A stretch of DNA of 64,000 nt from Massilia sp. R2A-15 (GTDB taxonomy: Bacteria > Pseudomonadota > Gammaproteobacteria > Burkholderiales > Burkholderiaceae_D): the NCBI RefSeq assembly GCF_030704305.1, contig NZ_CP131935.1:1612001-1676000 (forward strand), read 5' to 3'. Of this stretch, positions 33,992 to 43,642 are shown piece after piece; position 1 is the stretch's first letter; every line of letters starts with the position of its first letter. Both the position numbers and the translations under genes were made by a program. The notes below the pieces were generated by a model. It saw only the letters and a list, made by a program, of their open reading frames with translations. It searched no databases and was not told where the DNA came from.

Positions 33992-34950
33992 GCCGCCCTC
34001 GACACGGTGGTGGCGCTGCGCACATCGGCGATCATGCGGCTGATCGCCAGCGCGTGGGGTGGCCGCTCGTGGCGATCGGCGCTGAGCAGGCGGCGCAGCA
34101 GGGCGAGCGCCGGTGTGCCGGCTTCCCCGGCCCGCTGCGCGAACTGGACAGCTTCGTCGTCGCGCAGCGTGGGCGGCATCGCGCCGCCGTGGCTGGCCAG
34201 CAGGAACGCGGCGCCGCCGGCCTGGTGTTCACGGTAGGCCTGGCCGCAATCGCTGCAAAAGCGCAGCGGCAGCCCGCCCGTGACCAGGTAGTAGAACATC
34301 GCGCCCAACGCAAAGTAGTCGCTGCGCGTATCGGTGTGGTAGCGGCCATCGCGGTCCGGGAAGAACTGTTCCGGCGCCTGCCAGTTGGCGGTGCCCGCGT
34401 AGCCGTGCGGCGCCGCTTCGCCGAGCAGGCGATTGGTGCCGAAATCAGTCAGCTTGACTCCGCCCCGGACGGTGTCGAGCAGGACGTTCGACGGCTTCAG
34501 GTCGAGGTAGCGCCAGCCGTACTGATGCACTTTTGCCAGCGCGTCATTGATCTGGCCGAGCCAGGACAGCGCCTGGCCGAAGCCGATCGCGCCGCCCGCG
34601 CGGCGCAGGCGCGCGACATGGCTCGCCACGTCGGCGTCGAGCAGTTCGAGCGCCATCACGGGCAAGCCGTCGTGCATGCCGCTATCGAGCAGGCGGACGA
34701 TGTGGCGCTCGTCCCAGGGCGCAAGCGAACGCAGGAACGCAATCTCCTTGCTGGCGCTGGCGATCCAGCGCTCGCGCTGTTCCGGCCGGGCGCGCGCCAT
34801 CTGCTCCCGGTTAATTAGCTTGAGCGCAACCTGGCGGCCAGCCGGCAGCGCGTCGGCGCACCAGACCACCCCGTAGGCCGAGCGGGCCAGCGGCGCGCGC
34901 AGGCGGTAGGCGCCCGCTTCGAGTGTGATGACCGCGCCCGCATCCAGCAT
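33988..34950 (-). CDS. Ser/Thr protein kinase, soluble
   Basis: A 320-residue Hanks-type kinase with no membrane segment. K44 in VALK, catalytic D150 in YLDLKPSN, DFG at 169-171 and APE at 192-194 are present. HRD is changed to YLD, and the glycine loop is poor (LARSAYGVVW), so activity is likely but may be altered. A CSDCG pair (C232, C235) with nearby cysteine-poor surroundings forms half a zinc site. It heads the operon to the SEDS gene (ATGA overlap), making the SEDS, FHA-like or SH3b proteins the probable targets. Confidence 0.85.
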   Translation of the reverse strand: MLDAGAVITLEAGAYRLRAPLARSAYGVVWCADALPAGRQVALKLINREQMARARPEQRERWIASASKEIAFLRSLAPWDERHIVRLLDSGMHDGLPVMALELLDADVASHVARLRRAGGAIGFGQALSWLGQINDALAKVHQYGWRYLDLKPSNVLLDTVRGGVKLTDFGTNRLLGEAAPHGYAGTANWQAPEQFFPDRDGRYHTDTRSDYFALGAMFYYLVTGGLPLRFCSDCGQAYREHQAGGAAFLLASHGGAMPPTLRDDEAVQFAQRAGEAGTPALALLRRLLSADRHERPPHALAISRMIADVRSATTVSRAA

Positions 34951-35009
34951 GCTTCCCCCGTTCGATGGGACGGCGAGTGCCGTCAGCGGAGGTTAGCGGG
35001 GGGCGGACG

Positions 35010-35043
35010 AAAAAAAACGCCGCCGGTTGCCCGGGCGGCGTTT
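35010..35043 (-). terminator. Intrinsic terminator of the glycine-zipper gene
   Basis: On the minus strand AACGCCGCC...GGCGGCGTT forms the stem and is followed by a run of eight T (plus-strand A run 35010-35017). It lies 23 bp past the stop at 35066. Confidence 0.85.
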
Positions 35044-35065
35044 GATGAACTGCGTTGTGCTGCGA

Positions 35066-35557
35066 TTAACGGTGACCGTGGTGACCGTGGTATCCGCCGT
35101 GGCCGCCGTAGTATCCGCCGCCGCTGCTGAAATACACGACGGTCGAAGGACGGCTGTAGTAGTAGCTCGGCGCAGGGGTATAGTACACCGGCGCTGGCTC
35201 GACGTACACCGGGGCAGGCTGTACATACGTTGGGGCCGGTGCGTAATACGTATTGCTGTACGAGTCGCGGCTGTCGTAGTACGCCGCTGGCGCCGGCGCG
35301 TAGCCGCGGTTGTCGTAATAGTAACCGTTGCTACGATTGTCGTAGTAACGGTCGTTGTTGGTGCTGATCGAATTGCCGACCGCAGCGCCCAGCACGCCGC
35401 CGACGATGGCGCCATCGCGTCCACCGGCATTGTGGCCGATTGCGGCACCGATCAGGGCGCCGACCGCGGTATTCGCACCGCGGTCCTGAGCCATTGCCGT
35501 CGTCGAGACGGCCGTTGCGGCCAGAAGCACCGCGCCTACGAATTTTTTGTTCAACAT
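35066..35557 (-). CDS. Exported glycine-zipper protein
   Basis: A 163-residue protein with a signal peptide (MLNKKFVGAVLLAATAVSTTAMA). Residues about 28-62 are a glycine-zipper region (AVGALIGAAIGHNAGG, then GAIVGGVLGAAVG), the kind found in outer-membrane lipoproteins and surface-antigen families. The C-terminal 90 residues are Tyr/Pro/Gly-rich repeats (PAPVYVEPAPVYY) ending in a His/Gly tail that could bind metal. GAGGAAA precedes ATG 35557. Probably envelope-associated; role unknown. Confidence 0.75.
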   Translation of the reverse strand: MLNKKFVGAVLLAATAVSTTAMAQDRGANTAVGALIGAAIGHNAGGRDGAIVGGVLGAAVGNSISTNNDRYYDNRSNGYYYDNRGYAPAPAAYYDSRDSYSNTYYAPAPTYVQPAPVYVEPAPVYYTPAPSYYYSRPSTVVYFSSGGGYYGGHGGYHGHHGHR

Positions 35558-35733
35558 GGCGATTTCCTCTTGCCTCAACCTGGATCGGAATGATCGTATA
35601 AAGTGCTGGGCATGGAGTCACTATATGTGTGTCCAGAATCTCGCGCCATTCTTAATACAGACTCTTACAACTCCTGTGTCGCATGTAACATACAGTGTAT
35701 TTACGCGGCCAATTCACCCTTTCCGGACCCTCC

Positions 35734-36876
35734 ATGCCCCGCCGTTCCTTTCTCACCGTCGCCGTTTTGCTCGCGCTGCTGCACGCCTATATCGGCTGGC
35801 GGCTGATCCCGGCCATGGCGCTCGGCGCCGCCGGGCAGGGCGCCGGGATCGCGATGCTGATCGCGTCCACGCTATTGGTGCCTACGGGCCTGTTCGCCTC
35901 GCGGCTGAAGCGCGGCCCTTGGGGCGAACGCCTGACCTGGGCCGGCCTGCTGGCCATGGGCTTGTTTTCTTCCCTGCTGGTGCTGACCGTGCTGCGCGAT
36001 GCGGTCATGCTGGTGCTGGCGCTGTTCGGCGCGGGCACGCCGGCCCTTGCGCGGGCCAGCGCTTTCGGCGTTCCCCTGCTGGCGCTGGCAGTGACGCTGG
36101 TCGGCTTCGTCAACGCGCGCCGGCTTGCGAAGGTGGTCGAAGTCGACGTGCCGATCGCCGGGCTGCCCGACGCGCTGCACGGCTACACGATCGCGCAGAT
36201 ATCGGACATCCACGTCGGCCCCACGATCAGGCGCGGCTACCTGAATGCGATCGTCACCAGGGTCAACGGACTGCAGCCCGACGCAATTGCGATCACCGGC
36301 GACCTGGTTGACGGCAGCGTGCCGCGCCTTGCGCTGCACACCGCGCCGCTCGAACGGTTGTCCGCGCGTGACGGTGCGTTTTTCGTCACCGGCAACCACG
36401 AATACTATTCGGGCGCCGACGCCTGGATCGCCGAACTGCGCCGGCTCGGCATCACGGTGCTGATCAACCAGCACGTGGTGCGCGAGCGTGACGGCCACGC
36501 CGTGATGATTGCCGGCGTTGCCGATTTTTCGGCTCACCATTTCGACGAATCGCACCGCAGTGACCCGCACGCCGCAGCGGCCGGCGCGCCCGCCAATGTG
36601 CGGGTGAGGGTGCTGCTGGCGCACCAGCCGCGCAGCGCGGAGGCGGCTGCGGACGCCGGCTTCGACCTGCAGCTGTCGGGCCACACGCACGGCGGCCAGT
36701 TCTTCCCCTGGAACCTGTTCGTGCCCCTGCAGCAGCCGTTCACCGCGGGCCTGAACCGGTTTCGCTCCCTGTGGGTGTACACCAGCCGCGGCACCGGTTA
36801 CTGGGGCCCGCCGAAACGCTTCGGCGCGCCTTCCGAGATCACTTTGGTGCGGCTGGTGCGTGGCGAAGCGGCGTAA
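35734..36876 (+). CDS. Membrane metallophosphoesterase
   Basis: A 380-residue protein with four N-terminal membrane spans (to about residue 127) and a calcineurin-like phosphoesterase domain (about 148-375). Metal-site motifs are complete: ISDIHVG, GDLVDG, GNHEYY and LSGHTHGGQ. This layout matches the YkuE/YaeI-like family, whose members cleave phosphodiesters such as UDP-diacylglucosamine or phospholipids. ATG 35734 is used; an upstream GTG at 35695 would add 13 residues ahead of the first span. Substrate unknown. Confidence 0.85.
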   Translation: MPRRSFLTVAVLLALLHAYIGWRLIPAMALGAAGQGAGIAMLIASTLLVPTGLFASRLKRGPWGERLTWAGLLAMGLFSSLLVLTVLRDAVMLVLALFGAGTPALARASAFGVPLLALAVTLVGFVNARRLAKVVEVDVPIAGLPDALHGYTIAQISDIHVGPTIRRGYLNAIVTRVNGLQPDAIAITGDLVDGSVPRLALHTAPLERLSARDGAFFVTGNHEYYSGADAWIAELRRLGITVLINQHVVRERDGHAVMIAGVADFSAHHFDESHRSDPHAAAAGAPANVRVRVLLAHQPRSAEAAADAGFDLQLSGHTHGGQFFPWNLFVPLQQPFTAGLNRFRSLWVYTSRGTGYWGPPKRFGAPSEITLVRLVRGEAA

Positions 36877-36958
36877 ACACGCCATCGCGGGCGTGTACAA
36901 AATGGGTACAAATGGGATATTGTTCGAGTCCTCATGAACCTATCGAAGGACCTGCTGC

Positions 36959-38392
<1,434 letters not shown>

Positions 38393-38411
38393 TCGCAGTG
38401 AGCAAAAACAG

Positions 38412-38436
38412 AAAACCCGGCGCGAAGCCGGGTTTT
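38412..38436 (+). terminator. Intrinsic terminator after the M28 peptidase
   Basis: AAAACCCGGC, loop GCGAA, GCCGGGTTTT with further T. It lies between convergent genes and could serve both. Confidence 0.9.
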
Positions 38437-38455
38437 TTGTTGAAGCTGAGGCGCG

Positions 38456-38647
38456 CTAGAAGTTCAGCCGCGGCAGGTAGCCACCGGGGATAATTCCGAA
38501 CACCGACAGCACGATCAGGATCAGCAGGATGATGAACAGCACGCGCACGATTTGCGCGACGGGCGCCGGCAGCGGCAGCAGGCTGACCAGCCACCAGATC
38601 AGTCCGAAGATGACCAGATAGACGATGAGGCTCATTATTGTGGCCAT
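38456..38647 (-). CDS. Thivi_2564-type small membrane protein
   Basis: A 63-residue, strongly hydrophobic protein with two membrane spans (about 5-22 and 33-52) separated by PLPAPVAQ; a closing GIIPGGYLP. This matches small two-span proteins annotated as the Thivi_2564 family, of unknown function. AGAGGAAA precedes ATG 38647. Confidence 0.75.
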   Translation of the reverse strand: MATIMSLIVYLVIFGLIWWLVSLLPLPAPVAQIVRVLFIILLILIVLSVFGIIPGGYLPRLNF

Positions 38648-38765
38648 GTTATTTTCCTCTACGGCGTGGTTGACGAGATATCAAGATTTGCTGACGCAAC
38701 GATAGCGGAAGATTGATCACTCGACTGTACGGTAGAGCACATAGCACTCGCGGCCACGCAAAAAT

Positions 38766-38792
38766 GGGGTCAGGTCCGCAGGACCAGACCCC
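38766..38792. repeat. Family A palindrome, copy 3
   Basis: GGGGTCAGGTCC-GCA-GGACCAGACCCC, 8 bp past the stop of the minus-strand gene at 38801. Confidence 0.9.
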
Positions 38793-38800
38793 CGGCTTCG

Positions 38801-39223
38801 TCACGCGGCGCTGGCGGCATCGGGCTCTGGTGCCGCGGCGCTGCTGCCCCCATCTTCCTGGATGACGCGCCGCACGGCCCTGGCGCGGCCATGGAACTGG
38901 CGCCCATACATGGTCTGAATGCCGCTCGAGAAGTTCTCGCCCCACACCAGTTGCGAGCGGGTTTCCGACGGCTCGCGCGACCAGTACCACACGCGCTGGA
39001 AGTGCTCCTTCTGGTTGGCGAACAGCAGCGCCAGTTCGCGCCGGTTGGGCAGCTCGCCGCCGGCCCGCACGGCCCAGTCGCGCGCGGCGGCCCAGGTGAC
39101 GTCGTCGATTTCGCCCGGCAGCAGAATGAGGTGATGGTCCGGCGCGCCATCCTTTCCCAGAATGAGGCCCGCGTAATATTCACCTTCCCGCAAGGTGTCC
39201 CTGACTGGTTCGAGCCTGCTCAT
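38801..39223 (-). CDS. DUF1566-like protein
   Basis: A 140-residue soluble protein. The middle (WAAARDWAVRAGGELPNRRE, then HFQRVWYWSREPSE) follows the DUF1566 pattern, a fold related to C-type-lectin-like domains seen in phage and surface proteins. GAGGAAG ahead of ATG 39223 decides the start; upstream codons in frame are Arg-rich and unlikely to be coding. No signal peptide. Function unknown. Confidence 0.7.
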   Translation of the reverse strand: MSRLEPVRDTLREGEYYAGLILGKDGAPDHHLILLPGEIDDVTWAAARDWAVRAGGELPNRRELALLFANQKEHFQRVWYWSREPSETRSQLVWGENFSSGIQTMYGRQFHGRARAVRRVIQEDGGSSAAAPEPDAASAA

Positions 39224-39380
39224 GCGCGCCTTCCTCGGTGAAAGTGCCGGTCTGTATCTTAAGACCGTTTTGAGGCCCGCAAGTTGCCGCGTTTTGCGGC
39301 CGATTTCGATTCGATCAAGCCGTCCCATCCGCAAAGCAAAAATCCGCCTCGCGGGCGGCCTTGGCGGGGCGCGCAGCAAT

Positions 39381-39593
39381 TCAGTACATCATGCGCCGTG
39401 CCAGCACGGGAGGACGGATGATCGCGCGCTCGGGCCGCGCGGCGCGCTGGAACAAGTTCGGCCACAGCACCAGCGAACGCTCTCCGCAGTGCGAGCAAAG
39501 GATGTTCTTGCTGTTGACCAGCACAAGGCGCTGGAGCATTGTGCGGGGGATACGTCGCGTATGAGTCGAACCGCAATCCGGGCAGGCGTTCAT
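39381..39593 (-). CDS. Small zinc-ribbon protein
   Basis: A 70-residue basic protein with two CxxC knuckles: CPDCG at residues 4-8 and CSHCG at 33-37, a complete four-cysteine zinc ribbon. The C-terminal part is Arg/Pro-rich. GGAGAAG precedes ATG 39593. It may bind nucleic acid or a protein partner; no specific function is visible. Confidence 0.7.
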   Translation of the reverse strand: MNACPDCGSTHTRRIPRTMLQRLVLVNSKNILCSHCGERSLVLWPNLFQRAARPERAIIRPPVLARRMMY

Positions 39594-39632
39594 GGTGGTC
39601 TTCTCCAAAAAGGATGGTTATTTGTGGACGGC

Positions 39633-40052
39633 TTACTGGCAGTTAAGGGTAATGCTGTCGCCTTCGTCGGCCTGTGCGCGCATCAGTGCGCTGTCGCCGC
39701 AGCGGTAGGTGACGGTCAGGCGCTTGCGGGCTCCCCGGGCGGGATCGCCGCACAGCTGGTTGCCGGCGGTAATGGTCGGGTTGGGGTAGCGGCCGATCAT
39801 CTGGCGCACCGCTTCGCGCGCGTCGCATGAGGCGTCGCGCACGCCGTAGAGGGCTTCGGCGATGTGGATCCGTCCGCGGCCGCCGTATTCCTGGCCACCG
39901 CGGCTTTGCGCCGCCGCCATGCCGTCGCGGTAGCCCTGGTCGTAGCCGCGGCGATATTCCTGGCTCTGGGCCGAAGCGGCGCCTGAAACCACGCCGAGGC
40001 CAATGAAGGCGAGCGCGCACATAAGGCGTTTGCCGGCAAATTGGGTGTTCAT
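39633..40052 (-). CDS. Secreted small cysteine-containing protein
   Basis: A 139-residue exported protein with a signal peptide (to about residue 28, GAASA-QS), a YRRGYDQGYRDG segment and four cysteines in the mature part that can pair. GGAGAT lies before ATG 40052. No family recognised beyond general resemblance to secreted proteins of the same bacterial group. Confidence 0.7.
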   Translation of the reverse strand: MNTQFAGKRLMCALAFIGLGVVSGAASAQSQEYRRGYDQGYRDGMAAAQSRGGQEYGGRGRIHIAEALYGVRDASCDAREAVRQMIGRYPNPTITAGNQLCGDPARGARKRLTVTYRCGDSALMRAQADEGDSITLNCQ

Positions 40053-40433
40053 CGTGATCTCCTTGCATTGATATGTTTTGTCAACAATACAAGGCGCACA
40101 GCCTTCCTTCTGTGCGGTGACGCTCAGAGCGAGGCTTGATTTCGATTCATTTTTTGTCTACTTGGCAGCTGGACGGGAGCAACGCGGCGAGTGATGCAAT
40201 GCCACTTATGGACGTCGAGTGGCAATGGTTCGATATCCATATTTCGACGGTTGGCGCTGAACGGGCTGAACCCGGCAACCAAGCTCGATTTTTTTGGACC
40301 GGGCCGAGGAGCTACTGGCGAAGACCATCGGGGAAAAGTGAGCTGTCATGCAGCCCGATGCCGGCCGATTGGCATCTGCCTGAACAACAAAAAAGCCCGC
40401 ACAAGGCGGGCCGCGGGATGACGCCGAAAATTG
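40053..40433. other. 381-bp intergenic region
   Basis: Between two minus-strand genes. Its right end holds the terminator of the PEP-CTERM gene (40390-40412); its left end should contain the promoter of the gene starting at 40052. The open frames on the plus strand here have no ribosome site and unnatural composition. I see no further signal. Confidence 0.6.
40387..40412 (-). terminator. Intrinsic terminator of the PEP-CTERM gene
   Basis: On the minus strand GGCCCGCC...GCGGGC forms a stem of at least six pairs (plus GCCCGC-ACAAG-GCGGGC), followed by a run of six or more T (plus-strand A run). It lies 22 bp beyond the stop at 40434. Confidence 0.85.
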
Positions 40434-40985
40434 TTATTTTTTTGCCGCTTGACGGCGGCGCGCTGCCGCGAAACCCGCCAGGCCCAGGCCGATCAGGGCA
40501 AGGCTGCCAGGTTCAGGGACGTCGGAAACCGCCGGCGCACGAACCAGGAAGGTCTCAGCCGCCGTGCTGTTGCGCTGTCCTAATGACGGCGCCAGTGGCG
40601 AGTGCCACACGTAACCAAGGCCGACGTCGCCACCGTCGCAGTGGTCGTACTGGGTATTGAAATAAGCTGAGGCACAAAGCGGAGAGCTGGTGGTGTGGAA
40701 GGCGGCCATCAGCGCTGACAAATCGGAAAAGCTCGCGTTCCATTGATCATCGGTAGCGAATTCGAACCCATGGTGCAGTTGGACCACGCCGCAGCTTGGC
40801 TGAAGGCCGGCGCAGGGACCTGCATACACCCATTCAAAGCCCCCTGCCTGGACGATTAGCGATGGGTCCGGCGCCTGCCCAAGCATGGTGACGGCGCCCG
40901 CCGATCCGGCCGACAGCAGCGCGGCGCAGGCGAACATCGACATGCCGGCCGACTTGATTACTGATTTCATTTTTTTATTAAACAC
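40434..40985 (-). CDS. PEP-CTERM sorting domain protein
   Basis: A 183-residue exported protein. It has an N-terminal signal peptide (hydrophobic 14-31), a mature part with cysteines that could pair, and a C-terminal PEP-CTERM tail: VPEPGS, a hydrophobic helix and RRRQAAKK. This tail is processed by exosortase in bacteria that make exopolysaccharide. The likely start is GTG 40985, which has AAGGGGA at proper spacing; the ATG five codons further on has none. No exosortase gene is in the window. Confidence 0.85.
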   Translation of the reverse strand: MFNKKMKSVIKSAGMSMFACAALLSAGSAGAVTMLGQAPDPSLIVQAGGFEWVYAGPCAGLQPSCGVVQLHHGFEFATDDQWNASFSDLSALMAAFHTTSSPLCASAYFNTQYDHCDGGDVGLGYVWHSPLAPSLGQRNSTAAETFLVRAPAVSDVPEPGSLALIGLGLAGFAAARRRQAAKK

Positions 40986-41353
40986 GTTTATCCCCTTGTT
41001 TGGTCACGACTATTACCTCGATTCAAATACCACACGCAATAGAAGTAAAGCAATTAACGTGCCCGAACTAACAAGCCTTTGTAAACAATAGTTTGCGCTG
41101 AGAAAGTAAGAGAAGCGCGACCTCCTGTAAAATTTCTCGACAATGGAGGGTTGAAATCGGATCAAACGAATGTGGCCCATCGTTGCATGTTCGGGATCGG
41201 CGCTGCAGCGTGTACCGCAGATACAGCTTCGCTTTCAGCGGCTGCTGGGAGGGATTTCGAATTTCAGATGGGCGCCTCGCGTTTGGCAATGTTTCGGGTC
41301 GTGGCAGGGCGTGCAGCCTTCTGTTTCGCGTCACGCAAGAATTTCAGAGGCCA
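40986..41353. other. 368-bp intergenic region
   Basis: AT-richer than the flanks, between two minus-strand genes. It must carry the promoter of the PEP-CTERM gene near its left end. Several short overlapping frames exist on both strands, none with a ribosome site or recognisable product. It may be decayed coding sequence. Confidence 0.5.
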
Positions 41354-41686
41354 TCAAGGCAATGCCCGGGCGATTCGCTTCGCTGGATCAACTTCATACC
41401 GCCGGCCAGTTTCGGTGACGATAAGCAGCTTGCCGTCAGACGTCGCGGCCAGGGTCCTGAAATGGTCTTCCTGCACGTCGGACTCTAGCCGCGGATCGAT
41501 CGCAAGGTCGTAGACTTTGAGTGTCCAGAGTCGGGCGCCGGTAGCCGCATCGTATGCTCCCAGCACGCCAGGTGCATGATCGGGACCCGGTGTCGCCGAC
41601 TGAGTGGTCGGTTCGTAACGAATCCCACCGATCGTTACTGGGGGCACATGAGGTGCCGGAGGGCGACTGAATGATAAACCCGACAT
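41354..41686 (-). CDS. Hypothetical protein
   Basis: A 110-residue soluble protein of unknown family. Segment YDAATGARLWTLKVYD resembles one beta-propeller blade of the PQQ type, but a single blade is not a fold, so this is only a resemblance. AAGGAG precedes ATG 41686, which sets the start. It lies in the AT-richer patch upstream of the tRNA-Leu gene. Confidence 0.6.
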   Translation of the reverse strand: MSGLSFSRPPAPHVPPVTIGGIRYEPTTQSATPGPDHAPGVLGAYDAATGARLWTLKVYDLAIDPRLESDVQEDHFRTLAATSDGKLLIVTETGRRYEVDPAKRIARALP

Positions 41687-41777
41687 GGACGACTCCTTGG
41701 CTGCGGTGGGCGACGGAATGCCGCAAAATTCATTACGATAAGGCTTGCGGCAAAGTGACGAGTAGTAGCGCTGCAAG

Positions 41778-42251
41778 TCATTTTAGGACTCGTCCCCGAA
41801 CCCCATCATCCAACGCTCCCGCGCAGTCCGCCGCGAAAAAGGCCCAGCTTTCCGCATTGGTCAGGCAGGTGGCGGTATTGAAGTTATTCTTTTCCGGCTT
41901 CATCCCTAATGAGTCGTGGGCATAGCGCACGTCGACCGCTGCAAGTTCCACGTGAGCCATCTCGTGAACAAGTATTCGGGTCCAGTTCTTTTTGCCGGAC
42001 AGGATATTCTTACTATCAAAGAAAGCACTTTCTATATAGATTACTCGGAGCCCGTCGCTAGCAGCGGAACCCGGCGCCGCCGCAGCTTTCGACAACCAGA
42101 TCTTGTTTGTGGTATCCCCTCGGATGGCGGGGACGTCGGTCAAAATGACTTGGCCTTTGGTCATCGCACTCGCCATCTTCTTGAAGCCGATGTTCAGGGT
42201 GGGGGCGATTGCGGCAAGCTCAGTTTCGCTCTGATTGATTTCGTCGTCCAA
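41778..42251 (-). CDS. M35-like zinc metallopeptidase domain protein
   Basis: A protein of about 157 residues with HEMAH (HExxH zinc site) in LVHEMAHVELAAVDVRYAH; the downstream D (VDVRYAH) fits the third ligand of aspzincins (M35, lysine-specific metallo-endopeptidase type). NAESWAFFAADCAG near the end matches the closing motif of that family. The start is uncertain: TTG 42251 opens the frame, the next ATG would remove 25 residues, and a stop lies at 42294. A different frame just upstream (42194-42382) could be the missing N-terminus if there is a frameshift. No signal peptide is visible, unlike secreted M35 enzymes. Confidence 0.6.
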   Translation of the reverse strand: MDDEINQSETELAAIAPTLNIGFKKMASAMTKGQVILTDVPAIRGDTTNKIWLSKAAAAPGSAASDGLRVIYIESAFFDSKNILSGKKNWTRILVHEMAHVELAAVDVRYAHDSLGMKPEKNNFNTATCLTNAESWAFFAADCAGALDDGVRGRVLK

Positions 42252-42442
42252 CCATCGTTTGATGCAAAGTATGCCAAATGCGAAAAATCGCCACTAGCCT
42301 CCTGTAAACTGTTCAATTCCGGCTCCAAACCTGCATCATGACGTCTGCAGTTGGGCGGCACCAGTTTGATATACATACGCAACCAAACACACGCAAGTCA
42401 TGGCTTCTGAGAAAATGCCGCATCTCATCGGGAGGAATATAT

Positions 42443-43504
42443 ATGGAAAGTCAGTTCGATCCAGACGCGGGAACGGTCATGGATGGAGGGCGCATTGTCG
42501 CGTTCAGCTTCAATAAATTTGTTAATGATATTTGTAAGGACGGTCACTGTTTCATTTGCGGAACCCCTCGCGACGAAACATTCAACGATGAACACGTGAT
42601 TCCTAAATGGCTGCTGCGCTGGGCAGGTCTGTTCGACCAGTCGATTACGTTGCCAAATACGGTAAAACTGAAGTACAGCCAATACACGCTTCCGTGCTGC
42701 CGTGAATGCAACAGTTTTTACGGCAAAAACCTCGAAGAACGCGTCCAACCTTTGCTCACCCAAGGATATGCAAGTCTCACGGCAGGCTTGGATCGAAAAT
42801 CCAGCGAGTTGCTGTTTGTTTGGGTCGCGTTTGTCTTCTTCAAAACGCACCTCAAGGATACTCAGCTGCGGCTCCACCTTAATAAACAAAAGGGAGAGCA
42901 ACCGATTTCGAGCAAATACGACTTCGCGTGGCTCCATCACATCCATGCGGTGATTCGGAGTATCTACACAGGCGCTAAACTTGAGCCCGCCTGCATCGGC
43001 ACTTTCCTGGTTTTGAACGCGCCGGAGGGGCCGACCAGCACCCCGTTCGATTTCCGAGATATCAATGGTATCAATACCATACTGCTCAGGGTGGGCGACA
43101 CTGCCTTATTGGCGTCGTTGGACGACGCCAAACTGAGCCAACCGTTCTTGAAAGGCCATATTGACGCGACGGCAGGCAAGCCCATGAGTCCCATTCAGCT
43201 ACGGGAGATGCTGGCACATCTTAGTTTCGTCAGTTGGAGCTTATCTCACCGACCATTGTTCCGGAACGAGTACGATCCGGCGGCACGAACATCGACGATC
43301 AGGGCCGCAGTTCCGCAACAAGTACAGATGGCAAACGCGCCAAAGACCACATTCGGTCAAATGCTCTATCTCTGCACCTTCGACATGCTGCCGAAATTAG
43401 GAATACGGGACCTGGCCGCGCTGGAAGCGGAAGTCAAGACCGGGGAGGTCGGGTTCATTTTCGACGAGAACGGAGATTTTCACGTGAACGGCGCGATGCG
43501 CTAG
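42443..43504 (+). CDS. HNH-type nuclease-like protein
   Basis: A 353-residue protein. CFICG (about 36-40), DEHVIPKWL and CCRECNSFYG give the Cys/His scaffold of an HNH/HNHc zinc-supported beta-beta-alpha nuclease, with H in DEH as candidate catalytic base. The rest (about 110-353) is a large helical extension of no known family, perhaps target recognition. A strong GGAGGAATATAT site precedes ATG 42443; codon use is more AT-rich than the core genes. It ends 138 bp from the 3' end of tRNA-Leu. Possible defence or mobile-element nuclease; no partner modification gene is present. Confidence 0.65.
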   Translation: MESQFDPDAGTVMDGGRIVAFSFNKFVNDICKDGHCFICGTPRDETFNDEHVIPKWLLRWAGLFDQSITLPNTVKLKYSQYTLPCCRECNSFYGKNLEERVQPLLTQGYASLTAGLDRKSSELLFVWVAFVFFKTHLKDTQLRLHLNKQKGEQPISSKYDFAWLHHIHAVIRSIYTGAKLEPACIGTFLVLNAPEGPTSTPFDFRDINGINTILLRVGDTALLASLDDAKLSQPFLKGHIDATAGKPMSPIQLREMLAHLSFVSWSLSHRPLFRNEYDPAARTSTIRAAVPQQVQMANAPKTTFGQMLYLCTFDMLPKLGIRDLAALEAEVKTGEVGFIFDENGDFHVNGAMR

Positions 43505-43642
43505 AAGGGGTTTGCATTCCCGTGTTTGCAGCATGGCCGGGTTACGCTGCCACAATCGCCAGTAGCCTCCGTGTGCGCACGCGCACCGCGCAAATCAGTA
43601 TCAAAAGGGGGAGAGGTCGCGACGAATGTCGATACCAATTGT

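Noticed and set aside
9252..34950. Canonical divisome or elongasome (FtsW-FtsI or RodA-PBP2)
   Set aside because: Both the PBP and the SEDS protein are far longer than the canonical forms, are on opposite strands 19 kb apart, and lack the mreBCD or mur/fts neighbours.
9252..34950. Type VI secretion locus
   Set aside because: Kinase, phosphatase, FHA and FGE domains are shared with its post-translational pathway, but no tssB/C, hcp, vgrG or clpV gene is present.
40136..40660. Plus-strand open frame over the PEP-CTERM gene end
   Set aside because: No ribosome site, poor composition, and it crosses the terminator and tail of the better supported minus-strand gene.
41151..41513. Several overlapping short plus-strand frames
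   Set aside because: They overlap one another in different frames without ribosome sites and run into the minus-strand gene at 41354.
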